Source: CAINVV01 sp963663675
Lineage (GTDB): Bacteria > Bacteroidota > Bacteroidia > Bacteroidales > Prolixibacteraceae
Direction: 5' to 3'
NCBI GenBank assembly: GCA_963663675.1
Contig: OY760498.1
Location: 372,001 to 436,000 of the forward strand
Length of the DNA stretch: 64,000 nt
The notes under the pieces are model-generated. The model was not told the origin of the DNA, did not search any database, and saw nothing but the letters and a program-made list of their open reading frames with translations. The translations under genes were made by a program, and so were the position numbers. Within the stretch, counting starts at the first letter, position 1. Each line of letters starts with the position of its first letter. Positions 24,209-32,231 of this stretch are shown piece by piece.

Positions 24209-25876
24209 TTATGCGACCTTGGTTTGTTCTTTAGGTATGTCCGAGGTGCGATATTCATCAAGAACTGAGTTGAGTGAATTCTCGTCATACGCCTGCTGAC
24301 TTTCTGACAGAGTCCTTTTAGCCGTCTGAATATTCTTTTCATACAGTTCCACTCCCACGAACTTGAAACCCAAAAGGAGAGCTGTGACCCCACAGGACCC
24401 AGATCCCATGAATGGATCGAATACAACAGAATTCCTGTTCTTAGGTGTTGAGATCAAAAGTGGTATTACCGGCAGGTTGGAAGAGAAAGTGGCGGGATGT
24501 ATTTCCTCTCCTTCGATATGCTTTGTCCGGTTCCTGTTAATTTGTATAGTCAGTACATTTGAAACCTCGTTATCAGTAAGTACACTACGAAACTGATCGT
24601 AGTTGTTTTGAATGTGGTAACTAACTTTACCACTATTTTTTTCCTTACAACCACGAGTTACTTTTAGCGTTTTGTCGCTATTGATTTTAATATTCTCAAA
24701 GTAGTAGTCGCTGGTTTTTGAGAAGTGAAGAATTGTCTCATATCCGGGCCTGAGTCTCTTGATATTGTTAGGTATGGGTTTGTTTGAGACCTTATTCCAG
24801 ATTAACCGGTCAACAAAATTTACTCCCCGGTTGATTAACTCGAGGGTAAGCCTTTCGGTAACTGCATGGCAGGAACTGTTCTCGTAGGACTCACCAAGGT
24901 TGATAAACATGGAACCGGTATCCTTGAGTCTCTCATAACCTTTCATTAGAATGTCGGCAAGCCTCCTCACATAAAGCTCAGCAGTTCTTTCCCAACCCAG
25001 TTCATTGAGATCATCTCCATACTTCACAATCTTGTAGTAAGGTGGAGATGTAAAGATGGAGTCAATCTCCAAATCCTCCGGTAATTCAATGTCCTCAATA
25101 TTACCCTGAAGAATGGTGTAATTCCTCTCATCGATAGGAAAGAGATCAATTTGGGTAGGACCTTCAGCCTTTTTCCTGTCATACGAATCCATCAATTTCT
25201 TGGCATTCCCAGCAGAGTATTTGCCATTGATAAATCCGTCCACAATACCGGACTCTTGCTCTTTTGCTGCTTCAAAAAGGGGATTTTCGATCAGACGAAT
25301 GATTTCTTGGGCTTTGTTGACGGTGATCTCGTTTGAGATGACCCTTTCTGCGAGACGGAGTTCACAATTGGTCCTTGACTCCCAGAGTAGAATGTTCTCC
25401 AAAGAGAAAACATTGTTAAGGCCCCAGCCCTTACCCCCAAGAAGGGATGAAATAAGTGAGACCCTCTTCTCTTTGTCCCGAAGTGGGTTCTTGTCTTCTG
25501 AATCAATGCGAAGTAAAGTTTTGACTTCATTGAGTTTTTCAACCTCTGTTTTTACTTTTCTAATCTGATGGTGGATGATCAGATCAGACAAAGAGAATTC
25601 GTCTGTGACCACGAAGTCAATCACAATAGCGTCTATTTCGTTTAAATTTAAACGAATGGAAGCCTGGAAACGAAGTACTCCATCAATAATTATGTACTTT
25701 GCATCTTGCCGAACTACTGTAATAGGTTGTTGTTGACCGATTAACGAAGTACTTTCAACAATGGCGTTGATTTCGCTTTCCCTGTTTGAATAATCATACA
25801 GGATTTTTGTTACGTCAGAGATTACTAAATCTTCAACTCTGACCTTTTGGTAAGTACCAACAAATGAATTTTTCAT
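24209..25876 (-). CDS. ParB-N domain fused to DNA methyltransferase
   Basis: About 555 residues from MKNSFVGT (25876). Residues (counting from the upstream ATG at 25906) 20-120 form a ParB/Srx-like domain: V-R-V-E-D-L-V-I-S, G-Q-Q-Q-P-I-T-V-V, I-I-D-G-V-L-R-F-Q-A-S, I-H-H-Q-I-R. After a helical middle comes a methyltransferase domain with catalytic T-S-P-P-Y at 286-290 and the SAM-binding D-P-F-M-G-S-G at 497-503. The order of catalytic motif before SAM motif is the beta class, and S-P-P-Y suits N4-cytosine or N6-adenine methylation. No restriction endonuclease is recognised nearby, so it is an orphan enzyme or part of an unusual defence locus. An operator-like palindrome overlaps the start. 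Confidence 0.85.
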   Translation of the reverse strand: MKNSFVGTYQKVRVEDLVISDVTKILYDYSNRESEINAIVESTSLIGQQQPITVVRQDAKYIIIDGVLRFQASIRLNLNEIDAIVIDFVVTDEFSLSDLIIHHQIRKVKTEVEKLNEVKTLLRIDSEDKNPLRDKEKRVSLISSLLGGKGWGLNNVFSLENILLWESRTNCELRLAERVISNEITVNKAQEIIRLIENPLFEAAKEQESGIVDGFINGKYSAGNAKKLMDSYDRKKAEGPTQIDLFPIDERNYTILQGNIEDIELPEDLEIDSIFTSPPYYKIVKYGDDLNELGWERTAELYVRRLADILMKGYERLKDTGSMFINLGESYENSSCHAVTERLTLELINRGVNFVDRLIWNKVSNKPIPNNIKRLRPGYETILHFSKTSDYYFENIKINSDKTLKVTRGCKEKNSGKVSYHIQNNYDQFRSVLTDNEVSNVLTIQINRNRTKHIEGEEIHPATFSSNLPVIPLLISTPKNRNSVVFDPFMGSGSCGVTALLLGFKFVGVELYEKNIQTAKRTLSESQQAYDENSLNSVLDEYRTSDIPKEQTKVA

Positions 25877-25895
25877 AGCATAAAAATTTATGCTA
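25876..25895. promoter_or_regulatory. Perfect inverted repeat at the methyltransferase start
   Basis: TAGCATAAA and TTTATGCTA with a 2-base spacer abut the start codon of the methyltransferase gene. A second pair of near-identical palindromes (GAAATATTTC at 25932 and CGAAATATTTCG at 25953) lies in the same intergenic stretch. Both are good candidates for autoregulation by the ParB-domain protein or its neighbour. Confidence 0.55.
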
Positions 25896-25978
25896 CAAAA
25901 AAACACATAACTAATTGATTGTCACACAATTGAAATATTTCGAAATAAAAGACGAAATATTTCGGTTTTTATGAATGC

Positions 25979-27070
25979 CTATTTTGAGAACTTTGGGTGA
26001 ATCTCAAATTGGTCTTTAGAAAGGGGTACTTTAAATCTGTTTTGGTTGTTTTGATCAGTTGTTAGGTTTATTGCATATAGAGTTGAAAGTGCCTCTCCAA
26101 ATTTCTCTCTAAATGCCCGTTTGATTTTTGACCGATAGGTTTCAAACGTTGGTTTTATTTTTTCAGGTGGTCTACCACGGTATTGGATTTTGTTGCAACA
26201 CATCTTTCTAATTGCATATTCGTCAGGATTTGTTTTCAGGAGTTCATATATTTCATCAAATTGGCCCCTGTTCTCACAAAGTTTGTTGGTTGGGATACCT
26301 TCTATATGTTTTAAAAAATTGATGTACATTGTTTTTGGAAGAATCTCCAATTTAATCATTTTGTCCCCAACCATGATTTTACCTTCTTCGTCAATTATTA
26401 CCTTGTCCAACTTTGTTTGACTTATGAAATTTCGTGATATGACGAATGCTGTTCGTATCTCTTCCATAATACTGATGATATGTACTAAAGTGAGTGATGT
26501 CAATCCTTCGTCTTGCGCTCTTTGAAAACAAGAATGGCAAATGGTTGCAGATTGGAGTTTGATTAGGATATCCGGTTTGTGCTCACAAAAATCATTGATA
26601 CACCCGGTAGCCTTCATGTGAATGTTTGGTTGAGATTGTACATTTTCAATACTCAGGTTAATTGCTGACTGAAATATATTTTCGACACATTGATGAGCTA
26701 TCCCAAATTTTGAATCTACTTGGGAAACTATGTCCCACTCATCCCCGTGAATGAAAATATTCTTACCCTTAAAGGCACTGAACCAATTTCTACTATTCCT
26801 TATGGAGGAAATTAAAATTACAAAATCGCTTTCAGCAATTTTATCCTTCATTACTCTGTAGCCCTTTATTAAATCAAAAAACTCCGCGAAGGTTAAAGAT
26901 GCTAATTGACTTATGTTATCGAGTTTAGGATTTATTAGGTTAAACTGTGGTTGTGTCAAAGGTTCACCTTTTTTGAAATTTATTTCCCCTGGAACACTTT
27001 GAAGCAATGCAACAATCTCATCTAATTTTTCTTTGGAAAACTCAGGTGTTGCAATGATATATACTTTCAT
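25979..27070 (-). CDS. Uncharacterised protein with C-x4-C / C-x2-C zinc-binding motif
   Basis: 363 residues. The N-terminus looks like a small alpha/beta domain that reads signals or substrates (V-Y-I-I-A-T-P-E, then F-V-I-L-I-S-S-I-R-N-S-R-N-W-F-S and N-I-F-I-H-G-D-E-W). A zinc-like knuckle follows at residues 157-181: C-I-N-D-F-C-E-H-K-P-D-I-L, then T-I-C-H-S-C-F. The C-terminal third is basic and helical (F-E-T-Y-R-S-K-I-K-R-A-F-R-E-K-F-G) and could bind DNA. I do not recognise a named family. It lies upstream of the ParB-methyltransferase on the same strand with a palindromic gap of about 70 bases, which suggests shared function or regulation. Confidence 0.6.
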   Translation of the reverse strand: MKVYIIATPEFSKEKLDEIVALLQSVPGEINFKKGEPLTQPQFNLINPKLDNISQLASLTFAEFFDLIKGYRVMKDKIAESDFVILISSIRNSRNWFSAFKGKNIFIHGDEWDIVSQVDSKFGIAHQCVENIFQSAINLSIENVQSQPNIHMKATGCINDFCEHKPDILIKLQSATICHSCFQRAQDEGLTSLTLVHIISIMEEIRTAFVISRNFISQTKLDKVIIDEEGKIMVGDKMIKLEILPKTMYINFLKHIEGIPTNKLCENRGQFDEIYELLKTNPDEYAIRKMCCNKIQYRGRPPEKIKPTFETYRSKIKRAFREKFGEALSTLYAINLTTDQNNQNRFKVPLSKDQFEIHPKFSK

Positions 27071-27517
27071 AAGAGTGGGTTTAGATCTCTAAAATTAGCA
27101 TTTTCCTGATTTATGAAAGCTTTCTGTGATAATATTTGTCGTAGAATTCATGTAGTATTTTTAATCGATTTACAAATGTGTTTTTGTATTACATCAGTAA
27201 ATCAGATACTTGAAGGGAAACAATTTCAGGAGAAAATTATTCGAATAGTATTACTCATATGGACCCCTAAATTAAAGGTCAAAGAATTGTGCCTTTCGTG
27301 AATATTGGGATGAATCCTGAGAATTTGAACTCTTTACATCATCGGTCTTCTGCACTGGGGGATCCAGAATGGTCAGGTAACTCATTTTGCAAGTCTGTCT
27401 TTGGTTTTGTTTAAATTTAAACAAACTCGACAGTTAAAGAGGGAGTAACATTAAATTTAGGATCAATTAATTCTGACTATACTTGGTTTTGTATCTAATC
27501 CCCACAACAGGATTTTA
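27071..27517. other. Intergenic region with 20-bp perfect palindrome
   Basis: No convincing gene is seen; a 62-codon plus-strand frame here has no protein-like features beyond hydrophobic stretches. TTTGTTTAAATTTAAACAAA at 27406-27425 is a perfect 20-base palindrome. A close relative, TTCGTTTAAATTTAAACGAA, lies at 25637-25656 inside the methyltransferase gene, and both resemble the hairpin core of the tRNA-tail repeats. Confidence 0.5.
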
Positions 27518-28396
27518 TCAGAATAATCGAGCATTCGAAAAAAACGTTGTGTTTTCTAATTCAGAGTTCACCGTGGGGAAATCAATGATCTTTCCTAACA
27601 TTGAAAGTTTCTTGCTTGCCAGCCATCCATAGTCGATTGGTAATCCCTGATCGTAAATAAGGCTCAAGCTGTATGCCTTTATTATTTTCCCCATAGCGTT
27701 AACTCCGATGAAACTCCCTATTGAATTGATCGAATTTGCAGACAACATCTGGGCATTTGCAAGCTGATATTTGTATTTGAAATTTAGATTTTCCACGATT
27801 GCGTCTTCAACGGCTTTGCGGGCAATCATCAAAGTTTTGTTTTGGGCACCCCAAAAGGTTGCCGTTTCTCCATGGTGAAGACTGGTATTCTCGACGATAT
27901 GTGCGTCAGCAGGAATTTGTTTTAAGATTTCGGCAAACTTTTCATTTTGCTGAATCTTGTTCCATAATATGAAGATCATCCACTGTATATTATATGTGTT
28001 GAAGTCATCTCGAATATATTGGGTGAATTCAGGAAGACCTCGAAAAACACGCTTACATTTCTGCCCATTTCTTTCATTTGATATCAACCTCTGTATTCTT
28101 ATACTGTCCGGGTCGTTATGGGCATACGCCCCGGCAATGTATGCATTTTCAGAGTTTACAAATGGAACTCCAGCAATTTTGAGAGGGAAACCATTGCACA
28201 TGTTCCCAAAGGCGAGAGAGACTCCTTCCCGGACATCACATTTCTTCCTGTAGCTCCAGACATTCAATTTTGAGCAATCATAATCTTCTGCTTGTAGAAT
28301 GTTGATTGTTCCAATCAAATCGTTGAATTCTTGTTTTCTCTCTTCTTTACTAAGTGTAGTGACGTCGTGAATCTTTGCATTATTAAATTCTGCCAT
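27518..28396 (-). CDS. NADAR (YbiA-like) family protein
   Basis: 292 residues. The NADAR/YbiA pattern is visible: F-V-N-S-E-N-A-Y-I-A-G-A-Y near residue 79, W-M-I-F-I-L-W-N-K-I-Q-Q-N-E-K-F at 139-154, then I-V-E-N-T near 167 and F-W-G at 181-183. Members remove ADP-ribose or cleave N-glycosidic bonds. Known roles are riboflavin-intermediate clean-up (YbiA) and acting as antitoxin to DarT-type DNA ADP-ribosyltransferases in defence. No DarT partner is seen next to it, but a methyltransferase and a zinc-motif protein precede it on the same strand. A C-terminal extension of about 100 residues is unusual. Defence role is inference. Confidence 0.7.
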   Translation of the reverse strand: MAEFNNAKIHDVTTLSKEERKQEFNDLIGTINILQAEDYDCSKLNVWSYRKKCDVREGVSLAFGNMCNGFPLKIAGVPFVNSENAYIAGAYAHNDPDSIRIQRLISNERNGQKCKRVFRGLPEFTQYIRDDFNTYNIQWMIFILWNKIQQNEKFAEILKQIPADAHIVENTSLHHGETATFWGAQNKTLMIARKAVEDAIVENLNFKYKYQLANAQMLSANSINSIGSFIGVNAMGKIIKAYSLSLIYDQGLPIDYGWLASKKLSMLGKIIDFPTVNSELENTTFFSNARLF

Positions 28397-28876
28397 TTCA
28401 AATATTATCTTTTACAAAAAATACAGAAAAAAAATCAATATGTCAAATTTTGATCCTGGAGTTGTGCTAAATTATTGCTATTAGATGGTTGACTATTAGA
28501 TTGATGAATTTCATGATTCCCTGAGGGGATTCCCATTCCCTACTGAATTACTATCATAACATAGTTTATTTGCAAAACAAGTTTCAGTTCTCATGTCCAT
28601 CCCTGGATTATGCAAAGAGCGCAACACGGCAATATTTTAATAATATTTTGCAAACCAATTTGTATACCTGAATCATGTCTCATGACCGGTCATGAAAAAA
28701 CTCTCCAACTTACACTAATGATAATAGTATAAGTTGAGCACTTTAATTTATTCTTGATTTTCAATGCCTTATGCTAAACGGCTTTAAGTCAGCAATAAAT
28801 AACAAATACTTAGCGATCAAAATGAGGTAAGTAGAAGTTTTCGCGGTAGGTTAGCCATAATCTAATATTTAACATT
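28397..28876. other. Intergenic region upstream of the first recombinase, with palindromes
   Basis: No gene is seen. TCATGACCGGTCATGA (28680-28695) is a perfect 16-base palindrome. Just after it, CAACTTACACTA/TAGTATAAGTTG (28706-28717 and 28725-28736) forms a 12-base stem with one mismatch. Both lie within 200 bases of the small tyrosine recombinase start and are candidates for its binding or crossover region. Confidence 0.5.
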
Positions 28877-29467
28877 ATGAGCCTACCTGGACAGCGAACA
28901 ACAACAACTTCGATGGATTGGGATGACTTCAAATCCCTAATATCAAAATTGGAGCGAGACAAAGAGTACAAATTTTGTCTATTAATTGCCCTTGGTGTTT
29001 TTACCGGCCTACGAATTAGCGATTTACTGAAACTAAGGTTCAATCAGTTCTTGGATACCGAAATCCTTACCATCCAGGAACAGAAAACCAAGAAGGTCCG
29101 GCGGATAAAAATCAACTCGGATCTGAAAGACATAATTGAAAGAGTTAAGGGTAAGATGGGGAAGGTGCCAACCGGTCAATTAATCTTCGTTAATAAGTAT
29201 GGGACCAAAGCAATTGACAAGAGTTACGTTAACGTTAAACTGAAAGAAATTCTAAAACATTACAACATCTCGTTGGAAGGGAACGCCAGTAGTCACATTT
29301 TCAGAAAAACTCTTGGGAACCGTGTATTGAGGTTGAACAATTACTCAAATGAAGCCGTAATTCTTTTGATGGAGTTATTTTCTCATAGCTCACCCTCGAT
29401 TACTAAAAAGTACTTGGGCATCCGAGAGAGGGAAATCATGGATGTCTATGACAGCGTCCGATTGTAG
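28877..29467 (+). CDS. Small tyrosine recombinase (catalytic domain only)
   Basis: 196 residues, so essentially only the catalytic domain, with no arm-binding or core SAM-like domain. All catalytic residues are present: Arg46 in T-G-L-R-I-S-D, His140 and Arg143 in S-H-I-F-R-K, His170 in F-S-H-S-S-P-S-I-T and Tyr179 in K-K-Y-L-G. Such short recombinases act in integrons-like, phase-variation or element-mobilisation contexts. It lies just before an excisionase-like gene and a second, full-length integrase on the same strand. Which of the two handles the tRNA site is not determinable here. Confidence 0.88.
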   Translation: MSLPGQRTTTTSMDWDDFKSLISKLERDKEYKFCLLIALGVFTGLRISDLLKLRFNQFLDTEILTIQEQKTKKVRRIKINSDLKDIIERVKGKMGKVPTGQLIFVNKYGTKAIDKSYVNVKLKEILKHYNISLEGNASSHIFRKTLGNRVLRLNNYSNEAVILLMELFSHSSPSITKKYLGIREREIMDVYDSVRL

Positions 29468-29645
29468 TTCATAAACCCAATCACATTTGTATAACGATTT
29501 ATTTATTATATTGATATAGAGCATAATAAAATGAATTATTTTTCATTTTTTATCATAAAACACGCCAGAATATTTCCTTTTCTCGTTTTTTTTCTTTATA
29601 TTTTAAATACCCACTTAGAGGAATAAAAGGAAAATAAATTGAAAA

Positions 29646-29849
29646 ATGGAAGAAAGATTTTTTGACGTAAAGAAATTGACAATGTACGTTCACCTGTCCA
29701 AGAGCTGTATATACAGCAAGGTCAGAAATAATACCATCCCACACATTAAGTTGGGAACAAGAACCCTTTTCGAGAAAAGTCAGATCGATAGTTGGGTGAT
29801 AAGCGGTGGCAGGGTAGGCAGCGATCTTCCGACCCTTCCACAATATTAA
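29646..29849 (+). CDS. Excisionase-like MerR-type HTH protein
   Basis: 67 residues with the HTH_17/excisionase pattern: F-F-D-V-K-K-L-T-M-Y-V-H-L-S-K-S-C-I-Y-S-K-V, then I-P-H-I-K-L-G-T-R-T-L-F-E-K-S-Q-I-D-S-W. In Bacteroidota integrative elements this gene type sits directly before the integrase and sets recombination direction. The integrase start lies 14 bases downstream, which supports a coupled pair. Confidence 0.85.
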   Translation: MEERFFDVKKLTMYVHLSKSCIYSKVRNNTIPHIKLGTRTLFEKSQIDSWVISGGRVGSDLPTLPQY

Positions 29850-29862
29850 TTCAACAAAATTT

Positions 29863-31071
29863 GTGGCAACATTTAAAATCGTATTAGACAAAAGGACAGA
29901 ATTAAAGAACAACAAATACAATCTTGTAGTTCGCATGGTCTACGCGAATGATGTGATGTACATCAACGTTGGAAAATTAACAGAGCAGCAATACGAGCAA
30001 GTTTTTGTTAAAAAATTTCAGGACAAAGAAAGCATTGCATTTCGGGAAACGTGCAACGGGTACATAACCAAGTGTGAAAGGATTTTTTCAGAATTGGTGC
30101 CATTCAACAAGGCCAGGTTCAGAGAACTCTTCAAAGAGAAGGATAAAGAGATTCCAAAATACTTACTTCTTTCAACATTATTTGATCAGTACATGGAAAG
30201 ATCAGAGGATGTCAAGCCCAAAACTAAGGAGGCATTGCGATATACAAAAAATAGACTTGAGGACTTCAAGCCGGGGATCTCAGTTGGTGATGTAACAACT
30301 AGTTTTTTAAAACGGTTTGAAAGAAAAAAATTAAGTGAGGGCTCTTCAAGGGCAACGATCGATCATCATATGCGTAACCTCAGGTCCGTAATTAATCATT
30401 TTCGGGAAGTTGAAAAGATCATACCAAAAGAATATGTATACCCTTTTGGCAAGGCTGGTTTTTCAATTTCATCATTCTTTCCAAGTAAACAAGTCCTCAA
30501 AGAATCTGAAATACGGTCGGTGATTGAATTGGAGGACATTGAAACGGAAGGACAGGAATATGCCCGTGACATTTGGTTGCTTCTTTACCGGTGCAACGGA
30601 GCGAACTTTGCAGACATTCTGCGTATGAAATGGGATCAGATTCAGGGGGATTATATCGTCTTTACCCGTAAGAAGACCGAAAATACACGCAAGAACAATA
30701 AGAAGGACATCATCGTTCCGCTGACTGATAAACTCAAAGAACTGATTGAAGAGATTGGTGATAAGTCCAGTCCATATATTCTGGGACTCTTACCTGAAGG
30801 ATATACCGACAGGTTCTTCGAAAACAAGAACCACAAGATCAAACAGATTATCAATAGGGATCTGGCGAAGATTCGAACCAAGTTGAAACTTACCACCCCT
30901 TTACAATTGGGTAAGGCAAGAGACGCCTATGCCTCCACGTTACTTCGCAATGGTGAATCCAAGGATGATATCGGCCAAATGATGGGTCACAGTAATTCTG
31001 TTGTCACGGAACATTATCTGGCCAGCATTGATACAGAAAGGACGTTTAAGATTAATCAGTCGCTGTTGTGA
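29863..31071 (+). CDS. Tyrosine-type integrase, Bacteroidota subgroup with altered catalytic boxes
   Basis: 402 residues. An N-terminal arm-binding region (residues 1-60) and a SAM-like core-binding domain (about 100-190) precede the catalytic domain. The conserved second Arg (K-A-R, 353), His376 (M-M-G-H-S-N-S) and Tyr385 (E-H-Y-L-A-S) are present. The first catalytic Arg position reads Asn248 in C-N-G-A-N-F-A-D-I-L, and the HxxR His reads Gly350, with A-R-D instead of A-R-H. Similar drift exists in some Bacteroidota integrases. The last 100 bases are partly duplicated at 36072-36213, marking another recombination end. Confidence 0.85.
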   Translation: MATFKIVLDKRTELKNNKYNLVVRMVYANDVMYINVGKLTEQQYEQVFVKKFQDKESIAFRETCNGYITKCERIFSELVPFNKARFRELFKEKDKEIPKYLLLSTLFDQYMERSEDVKPKTKEALRYTKNRLEDFKPGISVGDVTTSFLKRFERKKLSEGSSRATIDHHMRNLRSVINHFREVEKIIPKEYVYPFGKAGFSISSFFPSKQVLKESEIRSVIELEDIETEGQEYARDIWLLLYRCNGANFADILRMKWDQIQGDYIVFTRKKTENTRKNNKKDIIVPLTDKLKELIEEIGDKSSPYILGLLPEGYTDRFFENKNHKIKQIINRDLAKIRTKLKLTTPLQLGKARDAYASTLLRNGESKDDIGQMMGHSNSVVTEHYLASIDTERTFKINQSLL

Positions 31072-31164
31072 TCTTGAAATTTCCATAATGACCAAGTTCA
31101 GGGAAATTTCACACAATTATCCAAGTAATTGACAAATAATTTCAAAAGTGAATATTAAAATATT

Positions 31165-31194
31165 TATCTTTGATATTAAATAATACCTCGAGGT
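31165..31194 (+). promoter_or_regulatory. Promoter with TAnnTTTG box and palindromes upstream of Rrf2 gene
   Basis: TATCTTTG at 31165-31172 matches the Bacteroidota -7 element. AATATT/AATATT words precede it and a perfect 10-base palindrome, ACCTCGAGGT, lies at 31185-31194 just before the start. Either could bind the Rrf2 protein encoded here. Confidence 0.5.
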
Positions 31195-31202
31195 GTCATT
31201 TT

Positions 31203-31610
31203 ATGAATTTTAGTAAGACAACAGAATATGCTTTTCGGATATTGAGTTTCATGGCCCAGGATGAAAGCAGATTGTACAACGTGGATGAGATTTTTGAAAA
31301 GCTTAGGGTTCCCTATCGGTATCTACGAAAACTGATGACCAATCTGACTAGAAGCGGTTTAATTGTTAGCATTCAAGGTAAGAATGGGGGGTACAAAATT
31401 TCAAGGAAAACAGAGGAGATCAAGCTGCTCGAAATCCTTCAGGCCGTTGACCCGGAATACCTCTCCGGCAAATGTTTTTTCGGTTTCGAAAATTGCGCAC
31501 TCCAAGTACCCTGTATCATGCATGGTCAGTGGACAGATATCCGGACAAATATTAACACCGTTCTCGCCGGAACCAGTCTGGCAGATGTCAAACAAACGAA
31601 CAACGACTAG
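31203..31610 (+). CDS. Rrf2 family [2Fe-2S]-type regulator, NsrR-like
   Basis: 135 residues from MNFSKTTEYA (31203); the frame is open from 31170 but this start is the family's typical one. The winged HTH covers residues 1-65 (E-Y-A-F-R-I-L-S-F-M, V-P-Y-R-Y-L-R-K-L-M-T-N-L). Three cysteines at 91, 98 and 104 (K-C-F-F-G-F-E-N-C-A-L-Q-V-P-C) have the spacing used for Fe-S cluster ligation in NsrR/IscR relatives. Located before an NO-reductase-like pair, a ScdA remnant and a DUF438 gene. A role as NO sensor and local repressor is a strong contextual inference. Confidence 0.85.
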   Translation: MNFSKTTEYAFRILSFMAQDESRLYNVDEIFEKLRVPYRYLRKLMTNLTRSGLIVSIQGKNGGYKISRKTEEIKLLEILQAVDPEYLSGKCFFGFENCALQVPCIMHGQWTDIRTNINTVLAGTSLADVKQTNND

Positions 31611-31653
31611 CTCATAATAAATATTCCCAATTATTCATTCTAAACTTAAAATT

Positions 31654-32205
31654 ATGGTTGATTCACAAGTAGTACTAAACGGTCAGACTTTTGCATATAC
31701 TTTTTATGCAATTGCCATTATCCTGTTGATGCTTTGGTTTGGATACAACGTTACAAAATCCGGGAAAGCAAGCAAAATCAGCTCTGCACTCTTCTATTCA
31801 TTTGTTACGCTCCTGATTGTTCTGGGGGTCTCACTTCACATCGTGACCTACAATACAATTCCATGGGCATCCATGGATTTGAACAGGAAAGAGATAAAAG
31901 CAGACAAAATATTTGAAATCACTGTCGAGAATCACAAATTTATTTTGCCATCAGAAAAGTTGGTAATTAACGTCAATGACAAGGCAATGTTCAATGTCAG
32001 ATCCAACGATCTGACCTATGGATTTGGATTATTCAGAAGCGATAATTCTATGGTATTCCAGATGCAGGTATTACCAGGTCACCTGAATGATATTTTATGG
32101 AAGTTTGACAAGCCTGGCGTCTATACCATAAGGTCAACCGAATATTCCGGACCCAAAGGCGCTCAAATGATCCTTAAAGATGTTGTTGAAGTAGTGGCTA
32201 ATTAG
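31654..32205 (+). CDS. Cytochrome oxidase subunit II-like cupredoxin without CuA site
   Basis: 183 residues: two membrane helices (about 14-32 and 46-64) then a cupredoxin-fold periplasmic domain. Where subunit II normally has C-x-E-x-C-G-x2-H-x2-M, this protein has S161, E163, S165, G166, G169 and M172. Both Cys and the His are therefore gone while Glu, Gly and Met remain. The upstream His site (normally D-V-I-H-S-F) reads N-D-L-T-Y-G-F. It cannot bind CuA. The catalytic subunit follows 26 bases later. Loss of CuA with retention of fold is consistent with an NO reductase fed by another electron donor (quinol or a soluble carrier). Confidence 0.82.
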   Translation: MVDSQVVLNGQTFAYTFYAIAIILLMLWFGYNVTKSGKASKISSALFYSFVTLLIVLGVSLHIVTYNTIPWASMDLNRKEIKADKIFEITVENHKFILPSEKLVINVNDKAMFNVRSNDLTYGFGLFRSDNSMVFQMQVLPGHLNDILWKFDKPGVYTIRSTEYSGPKGAQMILKDVVEVVAN

Positions 32206-32231
32206 TTATTAACCTGATTAAATCTAAATAT

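Noticed and set aside
27113..27301. 62-codon plus-strand frame in the gap before the NADAR gene
   Set aside because: Composition is that of random AT-rich DNA with several Cys and no recognisable motif, and there is no supporting context.
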